From positions 2,056,887 through 2,120,886 of the forward strand of contig NC_006370.1 of assembly GCF_000196255.1 (NCBI RefSeq): 64,000 nucleotides of DNA, given 5' to 3'. A program made the position numbers and the translations under genes. The DNA comes from Photobacterium profundum SS9 (GTDB lineage: Bacteria; Pseudomonadota; Gammaproteobacteria; Enterobacterales; Vibrionaceae). Under the pieces are notes generated by a model. The model was not told the origin of the DNA. It was given only the letters and a program-made list of their open reading frames with translations, and did not search any database. The stretch's first letter is position 1, and the number at the start of each line of letters is the position of its first letter. This document shows, in pieces, positions 58,028-64,000 of this stretch.

Positions 58028-58636
58028 ATGAGTAATCGTCACGCAATAGTTGAAAAAAATGTCGGCCTTTTGGCAATCCTTATCATCATCGCTATTAGCT
58101 TTGGTGCGCTGGTTGAAATTACGCCGCTGATTTATCAAGAGCAAACGACTGAGCCAGTAGAAAATCTTCGCCCTTATACGGCATTAGAGATGGAAGGTCG
58201 TGATATTTACATTCGCGAAGGCTGTAACGTTTGTCACAGCCAAATGATTCGTCCGTTCCGTTCTGAAACAGAACGTTATGGTCACTACTCTGTTGCGGGT
58301 GAAAGTGTGTGGGAACACCCATTCTTATGGGGTTCAAAACGTACAGGTCCTGATTTGGCACGTGTTGGTCAGCGTTACTCTGACGATTGGCACCGTGTGC
58401 ACCTTCGTGATCCTCGCGCTGTTGTTCCTGAATCAAATATGCCTGGTTTCCCATGGCTGGAAGAGAATGTACTTGACGGTAAATTAACTTCTAAGAAACT
58501 TGCAATCTTTAAAGATCACTTTGGTGTTCCGTACACTGACGAGCAAGTTGCCAGCGCTGGTGATGACGTTAAAGGCAAGACTGAAATGGATGCAGTTATT
58601 GCTTACCTTCAGTCTCTTGGTCATGCGATGAAATAA
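58028..58636 (+). CDS. ccoO: cbb3-type cytochrome c oxidase subunit II
   Basis: 202 residues with one N-terminal membrane helix and a c-type heme site CNVCH (about residues 68-72), with a later Met candidate (NMPGFPW) as distal ligand. It hands electrons to CcoN. TAAGGAATT... precedes it as a ribosome site. Confidence 0.96.
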   Translation: MSNRHAIVEKNVGLLAILIIIAISFGALVEITPLIYQEQTTEPVENLRPYTALEMEGRDIYIREGCNVCHSQMIRPFRSETERYGHYSVAGESVWEHPFLWGSKRTGPDLARVGQRYSDDWHRVHLRDPRAVVPESNMPGFPWLEENVLDGKLTSKKLAIFKDHFGVPYTDEQVASAGDDVKGKTEMDAVIAYLQSLGHAMK

Positions 58637-58645
58637 GGAGATATC

Positions 58646-58819
58646 ATGGATATTATAACTGTTCACAGTGTCTGGACTGTTGTGCTGTTCATTAGCTTTA
58701 TTGGTATTATCCTTTGGGCTTATAGCAAGCGCCGCAAGTCTGAGTTCAGTGAGGCAGCAAACCTTGTGTTTGCTGACGAAGAACAAGATTTAGCCACGCG
58801 TGAGAAAGACAGGAGCTAG
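58646..58819 (+). CDS. ccoQ: cbb3-type cytochrome c oxidase subunit IV
   Basis: 57 residues, missed by length filters. One membrane helix (WTVVLFISFIGIILWAYS) and an acidic-basic tail. AAGGAGATATC is a strong ribosome site 5 bases before ATG. It stabilises the oxidase. Confidence 0.93.
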   Translation: MDIITVHSVWTVVLFISFIGIILWAYSKRRKSEFSEAANLVFADEEQDLATREKDRS

Positions 58820-58824
58820 GAAGC

Positions 58825-59805
58825 ATGAGTACGTTTTGGAGCCTATGGATCTCTATTATCACTATTGGCACTTTAGTCATTATGGGTTGCCTACTTTTTT
58901 GGTGCAGCCGCGACAAGATGGGTGTCGAAGAAGGTGAAGATATGGGACACGAATACGATGGTATTCGTGAAATTAACAACCCACTGCCCAAGTGGTGGTC
59001 GTACATGTTTTGGGCCACAATTGCCTTTGCTGTACTTTACCTTTTCCTTTATCCAGGGTTAGGTAACTACAAAGGCTTTTTAGGCTGGACAAGTTCTGAC
59101 CAAACTGTTCGTTCAATTGAGGAGTCAAAGGCATCACTTGCTAATGCTCAGCAGAACAAACGGTTGGATCAGTACGCAAGAGAATTGGATGCAGCCGAGG
59201 CTAAATACGGTGAAACATTCAAAACTCTAGCTTACGACGCCTCAGGCAATACCCTACTTCCTATTACTGATATCGCGGCTAATTCAGAAGCGATTAAAGT
59301 AGGCCAGCGTCTGTTTATTCAGAACTGTTCACAATGTCATGGCTCAGATGCTCGTGGCCAAGCTGGATACCCTAGCTTGACTGACAATGCATGGTTATAT
59401 GGTGGCGAAGCAGAAACCATCAAAACAACCATCATGGAAGGTCGTCAAGGTGTCATGCCTGCTTGGGGTGATGCACTCGGTGAAGATGGCGTTAAAGAAG
59501 TAACAAGTTATGTTCTTGGTCTATCGGGTCGTAAAGTGAATGCAAAAGAAGCAGCAGCGGGTAAAAGTCGTTTTGTTGTATGTGCTGCATGTCACGGTAC
59601 GGATGGTAAAGGTAACCCTGCGTTTGGTGCACCTGACTTAACGGATAATATCTGGTTGTACGGTGGTTCTCGTCGTGCAGTTGAAGCTACTATTATGCAT
59701 GGTCGTCATGGTGTAATGCCAGCATGGAAAGATGTGTTAGGTGAAGAAAAAGTTCAGCTAATTTCTGCCTATGTTTGGAATCTAAGCGAAAAGACTGATA
59801 AGTAA
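58825..59805 (+). CDS. ccoP: cbb3-type cytochrome c oxidase subunit III (diheme)
   Basis: 326 residues. Membrane helices at the N-terminus, then two c-type heme sites, CSQCHG (about 169) and CAACHG (about 253), each followed by a Met-containing loop (GVMPAW in both). The two halves are internally similar. Receives electrons from soluble cytochromes. Confidence 0.96.
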   Translation: MSTFWSLWISIITIGTLVIMGCLLFWCSRDKMGVEEGEDMGHEYDGIREINNPLPKWWSYMFWATIAFAVLYLFLYPGLGNYKGFLGWTSSDQTVRSIEESKASLANAQQNKRLDQYARELDAAEAKYGETFKTLAYDASGNTLLPITDIAANSEAIKVGQRLFIQNCSQCHGSDARGQAGYPSLTDNAWLYGGEAETIKTTIMEGRQGVMPAWGDALGEDGVKEVTSYVLGLSGRKVNAKEAAAGKSRFVVCAACHGTDGKGNPAFGAPDLTDNIWLYGGSRRAVEATIMHGRHGVMPAWKDVLGEEKVQLISAYVWNLSEKTDK

Positions 59806-59872
59806 TATTACTCGTTAATAATCAGTTACATGTTTACTGATAGATTGTGAGATATTACAGAGACATAATACC

Positions 59873-59897
59873 TAGCCCCTGTTAACTTCAGGGGCTA
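59873..59897 (+). terminator. Hairpin after ccoP
   Basis: TAGCCCCTG and CAGGGGCTA enclose TTAACTT, followed by ATTTCATC. It lies 67 bases after ccoP and 29 before the ATG of fixH, so it may separate the oxidase and assembly operons. Confidence 0.7.
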
Positions 59898-59926
59898 ATT
59901 TCATCTAAATATCAAAGGTTATCATC

Positions 59927-60421
59927 ATGCAAAAAAAACCATGGTATAAGCAGTTTTGGCCTTGGTTTGTCATCGCTCTTCCTGCATCTTCTGTTGTTTA
60001 TAGTTTAACGGCTGTTTATATATTTTCTCAAAACCAAGTCGACCTTGTTGCTGAAGATTATTACAAAAAAGGCAAAGCGATTAATGTCGATATTTCACGC
60101 CTTCGCGTAGCCGATGCATTAAAACTTCATGCAACAGTGGCAGTAGAAGAAAATCAAATTGCGGTTAAATTTGATAAAGGAGAACTCAGAAGTAATCCTA
60201 ATTTACGTGTTACTTTTACTCACCGTACACTTGCTAATCAAGACTTTACTCAAATGGTGAGTGCCGATCTTAAAGGTACCTATCACTTTAACTCGCCAGA
60301 GCCACTACAAGGCCCATGGTTTATCGAAGTTGAAGCGTTTGATGGTGACTGGATGTTACAAGGTCGTGTAAACTTACCTACTTCCGATCCGATTGCGTTG
60401 TACGGGCAGAATAAGGGATGA
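59927..60421 (+). CDS. fixH: Cytochrome oxidase assembly protein FixH
   Basis: 164 residues with one N-terminal membrane helix (FWPWFVIALPASSVVYSLTA region) and the conserved DYYKKGKAIN. Its stop overlaps the next start by 4 bases (ATGA). It helps copper loading of CcoN. Confidence 0.92.
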   Translation: MQKKPWYKQFWPWFVIALPASSVVYSLTAVYIFSQNQVDLVAEDYYKKGKAINVDISRLRVADALKLHATVAVEENQIAVKFDKGELRSNPNLRVTFTHRTLANQDFTQMVSADLKGTYHFNSPEPLQGPWFIEVEAFDGDWMLQGRVNLPTSDPIALYGQNKG

Positions 60422-62829
60422 CAAAAGAAATCAGCAGAGATACCGACTGCTATCATTGCGGCGATCCTGTACCTCAGGATTGCCACTATGAAGTAGATAT
60501 TTTAGGTAAAGCACGAGACATGTGCTGCCCTGGATGTGAAGCTGTCGCGACAACCATTGTAGAAAGCGGCCTGACTTCTTATTATGAATATCGTACTGCC
60601 TCCGCAGAAAAAGCTGATTTAGTACCACAGCAACTTAAATCACTCTTACTTTATGATCATGAAGAAGTTCAACAAGAATTTGTGCGTAATCTTGATGATT
60701 GCAAAGAAGTTTCACTTTCACTTGATGGCGTATCCTGTGCGGCATGTGCTTGGCTTATTGAAAAACAACTTTCGCGAGAAGCGGGGTTAGTTTCAATTCA
60801 AGTTAACACTACCACTCACCGTGCCTTATTAAAGTGGAACCCAGAACAAACTAAACTCAGCACCCTACTTTCGGCAATTCACCGCCTTGGCTATAAAGCC
60901 GCCCCTTTTGAGGCTGATGCGCAAGAACAGCAATATCACAATACAATGAAACAATACCTGTATCGATTGGGTATTGCAGGCATAGCCACTATGCAAGTGA
61001 TGATGATTGCTGTGGCACTATATTTTGAAGTATTTAGCGATCTAGACACTGAATTTAGAAACTATCTTCGCTGGGTTAGCTTAATTTTTGCTACCCCGGT
61101 ACTACTGTATTCTGCACTCCCTTTTTACATGAATGCATGGCGAAACCTACGAGCTCGAACGCTTGGGATGGATGTACCCGTTTCAATTGCCCTACTTTTC
61201 GCCTATGTTGCCAGCCTTTACGCGACAGTCGCTGAAAAAGGTGAAGTGTTCTTTGAATCCATTTCAATGTTTACTTTCTTCCTATTACTGGGGCGTTTCC
61301 TTGAAATGCGAGCCCGCCGGCATGCAGCTGCTGCCAGTGCAAACTTATTAAAGTTAGTTCCAGCGATGGCTACATTAGAAGATGGAACTCAAGTCGCAGC
61401 GAAAACATTAAACGTCGGTGACGTTGTCACTGTTCTGCCTGGTGAAAGCTTGCCTGCAGATGGCGATATTATTCAGGGCGAAACCGCGATTGATGAATCG
61501 ATGTTAACGGGTGAACCAATGCCAATTGCTCGCTCAGCTGGTGAGCCTGTTTTTGCAGGTACAATTAATGGCGATGGTAATATCACGATTAAAGTCACCA
61601 AAGATCGTCAGAATTCATTGATTTCTAATATTGTGCGCCTTCAAGATGAAGCGCAAATGTCTAAACCCAAAGTAGCTGTACTTGCCGATATTGTGGCACG
61701 GTATTTTGTCGCAGGAATTTTGATTATTGCTGCGGGTACTTGGCTTTATTGGCATCAACAACAACCAGAAGATGCACTATGGATCACCTTAGCCGTATTA
61801 GTTGCAACCTGTCCTTGCGCGTTATCTTTGGCTACACCCACCGCACTCACTTGTTCTACCTCTAGTCTCGGTCGCTTAGGTATATTGCTTCGTAGAGGTC
61901 ATGTATTAGAAACACTTTGTAAGGTGAATCAATTAGTCATTGATAAAACAGGCACACTGACTGAAGGTAATATCCGTTTAATCAATACTCAGTTATTTAC
62001 TCACGTGGCAGAGAACGATGCCTTATCTTATTCCGCAGAATTAGAACGTTTTGCCAATCACCCCATAGCTCGCGCATTTACACCACATAGAGACCAAGCC
62101 TTTGCCTTTGACCACGTCGACAATGTGATTGGTTGTGGCCTTAAAGGTGTTAAAAATGGGCAAGAATGGCGTATCGGCCAGATTAAATTTGTACTAGAGG
62201 ATAATACGAACGCCGAATCTTTAGTGAATCAAGCAGATAATAGTTATCAAGTTTGGTTATCGTGTGACACTCAACTTGTCGCAGCATTCAAATTAGATGA
62301 CCCTATCCGCGAAGACAGTGCTGAGTTAGTTCGACAATTCCAGCGTGCAGGTATTCAAGTCACGATGTTAACTGGCGACAATTCCGTTAACGCGCAGCTT
62401 GTTGCCGATAAACTGAATGTCGATAAGTTGGTATCAGGCGTTACACCAGAAGGCAAATTGGATTACTTACGCAGTTTAGATGACAAAGATGTGGCACTAA
62501 TGATTGGTGATGGTGTGAATGATGCCCCGGTTCTAGCGGGTGCACACCTTTCTGTTGCGATGGGTGGCGGTACAGACATTGCCAAATCTTCAGCTGATAT
62601 GGTGTTATTGGGCGACCAATTAACCCGTATCTTACAAGCTCGCCGATTAGCATTGAAAACTAAAAAGATTATTCGCGAAAACCTTGCTTGGTCATTAGGG
62701 TATAATCTGATTATATTACCTCTTGCTGTTGCTGGGATGGTTGCGCCGTACATTGCCGTTGTTGGCATGTCTGCAAGTTCGATCATTGTTGTATCAAATT
62801 CTTTAAGGTTGTTAAAAGAAAATGGCTAG
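60418..62829 (+). CDS. fixI: Copper-exporting P-type ATPase for cbb3 assembly
   Basis: 803 residues (also called ccoI). N-terminal Cys-rich zinc-like site (CYHCGDPV, MCCPGCE) and HMA motif GVSCAACAW (about 104). Membrane CPC motif in TCPCALS (about 466), phosphorylated DKTGT (about 508), GDGVND near 700. It exports copper into the periplasm for oxidase assembly. ccoS overlaps its end by 8 bases. Confidence 0.96.
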   Translation: MTKEISRDTDCYHCGDPVPQDCHYEVDILGKARDMCCPGCEAVATTIVESGLTSYYEYRTASAEKADLVPQQLKSLLLYDHEEVQQEFVRNLDDCKEVSLSLDGVSCAACAWLIEKQLSREAGLVSIQVNTTTHRALLKWNPEQTKLSTLLSAIHRLGYKAAPFEADAQEQQYHNTMKQYLYRLGIAGIATMQVMMIAVALYFEVFSDLDTEFRNYLRWVSLIFATPVLLYSALPFYMNAWRNLRARTLGMDVPVSIALLFAYVASLYATVAEKGEVFFESISMFTFFLLLGRFLEMRARRHAAAASANLLKLVPAMATLEDGTQVAAKTLNVGDVVTVLPGESLPADGDIIQGETAIDESMLTGEPMPIARSAGEPVFAGTINGDGNITIKVTKDRQNSLISNIVRLQDEAQMSKPKVAVLADIVARYFVAGILIIAAGTWLYWHQQQPEDALWITLAVLVATCPCALSLATPTALTCSTSSLGRLGILLRRGHVLETLCKVNQLVIDKTGTLTEGNIRLINTQLFTHVAENDALSYSAELERFANHPIARAFTPHRDQAFAFDHVDNVIGCGLKGVKNGQEWRIGQIKFVLEDNTNAESLVNQADNSYQVWLSCDTQLVAAFKLDDPIREDSAELVRQFQRAGIQVTMLTGDNSVNAQLVADKLNVDKLVSGVTPEGKLDYLRSLDDKDVALMIGDGVNDAPVLAGAHLSVAMGGGTDIAKSSADMVLLGDQLTRILQARRLALKTKKIIRENLAWSLGYNLIILPLAVAGMVAPYIAVVGMSASSIIVVSNSLRLLKENG

Positions 62830-63049
62830 TCTTTACCTATTAATACCTATTGCCATTATTTTTGTATGCATCGCAGTTGCTATCTTTTTATGGGCAGTAA
62901 AGTCAGATCAATTCGAAGATCTTGAACGCCAAGGCTTCGATATTTTGTTTGATGAAACAGAATCTAACTCAAAAAGTGCACCTTCTGCTGAAGGAATAGA
63001 GCCGACTACAAAGACGGTAGAAAATCAGAATACTGGCGATAAATCGTGA
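62822..63049 (+). CDS. ccoS: cbb3-type oxidase assembly protein CcoS
   Basis: 75 residues with one membrane helix (LLIPIAIIFVCIAVAIFLWA, trimmed) and the motif SDQFEDLERQG with a polar tail. Overlaps the previous gene by 8 and the next by 4 bases. Required for cofactor insertion in the oxidase. Confidence 0.93.
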   Translation: MASLYLLIPIAIIFVCIAVAIFLWAVKSDQFEDLERQGFDILFDETESNSKSAPSAEGIEPTTKTVENQNTGDKS

Positions 63050-63723
63050 ATATAGATTTCTATGCTGCTTTTGCTATCGGGCTGATGGGCGCAGGACACT
63101 GTATTGGTATGTGTGGTGGTGTAGCCGCCGCACTAACCTTAGGTATGCCGGGTCAAGAACGCAACAATCGTTGGTTTTACTTACTGGCCTATAATATAGG
63201 GCGCTTATTTTCTTATTCGATTGCCGGTGCCATTATAGGTGGTGCTTTCGCAGGCATGGCAGCTTACAGTGGTTATTCAAGTGCATTGATTTCATTGCGC
63301 TTATTTGCCGCTTTTATGATGATAGGCTTGGCGCTATACCTTGGTCAATGGTGGCAAGGTATCACAAAAATTGAGCGCCTCGGGCAATTTATTTGGAAAT
63401 ACATATCCCCGACGGCGAAATCTTTTCTACCTTTGAAATCACCATTATCAGCGCTACCCTTTGGGATTCTCTGGGGCTGGTTACCTTGTGGTTTGGTGTA
63501 TTCTACTCTTAGTTGGGCTGCAGTCTCTGGCAGTGCCATTGGTGGTGCTAGTGTGATGCTTGCTTTCGGTTTAGGCACACTGCCCGCGATGTTATTGATT
63601 GGTTCAGTTGCCGAACACGCAAAACAACTTTTAAAAAACCTCTACTTTAAACGCGCGAGTGCCTTGCTGTTATTGGCGTACGGCGTTCATACTGGTTACA
63701 TCGCAATCAAACAAATGTTGTAG
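63046..63723 (+). CDS. TauE/SafE-like (sulfite exporter/urease-H-type) membrane protein
   Basis: 225 residues with about six membrane helices. The motif GHCIGMCGG near residue 20 with Cys pair is conserved in this family. Gly-rich helices. It begins by overlapping ccoS (ATGA type, start GTG). Placed in the cbb3 assembly operon, it may help metal handling, but the substrate is unproven. Confidence 0.88.
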   Translation: MNIDFYAAFAIGLMGAGHCIGMCGGVAAALTLGMPGQERNNRWFYLLAYNIGRLFSYSIAGAIIGGAFAGMAAYSGYSSALISLRLFAAFMMIGLALYLGQWWQGITKIERLGQFIWKYISPTAKSFLPLKSPLSALPFGILWGWLPCGLVYSTLSWAAVSGSAIGGASVMLAFGLGTLPAMLLIGSVAEHAKQLLKNLYFKRASALLLLAYGVHTGYIAIKQML

Positions 63724-63766
63724 AGTTTTTATTACTCGTAATATTACTTCATAATATGTTAAAATA

Positions 63767-63780
63767 TTGACCTACATCAA
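63767..63780. promoter_or_regulatory. FNR box upstream of fnr
   Basis: TTGAC-CTAC-ATCAA matches the FNR consensus TTGAT-N4-ATCAA with one change. It ends 17 bases before the fnr ATG, a position fit for autorepression. Confidence 0.75.
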
Positions 63781-63797
63781 ATTGGTTAGACAGGCTT

Positions 63798-64000
63798 ATG
63801 ATTTCAGACAAACTTACAACCAAACGTATTCAGTCAGGGGGATGTGCTATTCACTGTCAGGATTGCAGTATTAGTCAGTTATGTATTCCATTCACACTGA
63901 ATGAGTCTGAACTTGATCAACTCGATCAAATTATCGAACGGAAAAAACCTATCCAGAAAGGACAAGAGCTTTTTAAAGCTGGCGATGAGCTCAAATCTCT
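63798..64000 (+). CDS. fnr: Oxygen-responsive regulator Fnr (3' partial)
   Basis: 67 residues visible, cut by the window end. Iron-sulfur ligands at Cys16?, 20, 23 and 29 are in [16 protein letters not shown], almost identical to E. coli FNR. It controls genes for low oxygen, including probably the cco operon. Confidence 0.95.
   Translation, partial: MISDKLTTKRIQSGGCAIHCQDCSISQLCIPFTLNESELDQLDQIIERKKPIQKGQELFKAGDELKS

Noticed and set aside
1..64000. CRISPR arrays and cas genes
   Set aside because: No regular repeat-spacer pattern or cas-like gene was seen.

Overview
The window reads as part of chromosome 1 of a Vibrionaceae bacterium (Vibrio, Photobacterium or a close relative; I cannot fix the genus). 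The evidence is the protein set and the gene order on the right: hybrid histidine kinase / FIST-domain sensor / short-chain dehydrogenase / ccoNOQP / fixH-fixI-ccoS / TauE-like protein / fnr. As I recall it, the same order lies beside the dif1 site and the CTX prophage of Vibrio cholerae. A good dif site is present at 8471-8498, so the window probably spans the replication terminus region.

Left flank (1-4.2 kb): a MerR-methyltransferase fusion (cut by the window edge), a GNAT acetyltransferase gene split by a 1400-bp IS4-family element, and an RsgA-type GTPase. From 4.2 to 8.5 kb lies patchy accessory DNA bounded by a degenerate dif-like site (5028-5056) and the good dif site. It holds filamentous-phage-like remnants (a DUF3653-like protein, a broken secretin end, a basic C-terminal fragment), a phage-type lysozyme with a lipoprotein, and a tRNA-like gene. 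This resembles Xer-dependent phage or IMEX integration at dif.

A large island follows (about 8.6-51.5 kb), bracketed by imperfect direct repeats of about 100 bp (8626-8725 and 51406-51502) that are preceded by TAACTTCAT motifs. A third related sequence lies at 26950-27031, directly before the recombinase genes, so the island looks composite. Its left part (9.3-26.7 kb) is a defence cluster on the minus strand: a broken SF1 helicase, two DUF262 proteins, a type I restriction-modification system (hsdR, hsdM, hsdS) with a trailing AAA/TOPRIM-like ATPase, an SF2 helicase with a small partner, and a divergent XRE regulator with two operator palindromes. The centre (27.0-37.1 kb) is a tightly coupled mobility module: three tyrosine-recombinase-like genes, two small proteins and a RecD-like helicase. 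It resembles Tn554 tnpABC or the Gamma-Mobile-Trio (GMT) module. The right part (37.2-50.9 kb) carries RnlAB toxin-antitoxin, a GIY-YIG protein, an unrecognised PD-(D/E)xK-like gene followed by a HEPN-like gene split by an IS66-family element, a second IS66-family element with an internal deletion, and a large protein joining an Mrr-like nuclease to a STAND-type NTPase.

Many island genes are damaged: the first recombinase is frameshifted, the third is split by the second IS4 copy, the SF1 helicase has two frameshifts, and the HEPN gene is interrupted. The type I system, RnlAB and the nuclease-STAND gene look intact. The island probably stopped moving on its own but still supplies phage defence.

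Right flank (51.5-64 kb): a NosP/VpsV-like FIST sensor with its hybrid kinase, then the genes for cbb3 cytochrome oxidase, its assembly factors, and the oxygen regulator Fnr, preceded by an FNR box and cut by the window end.
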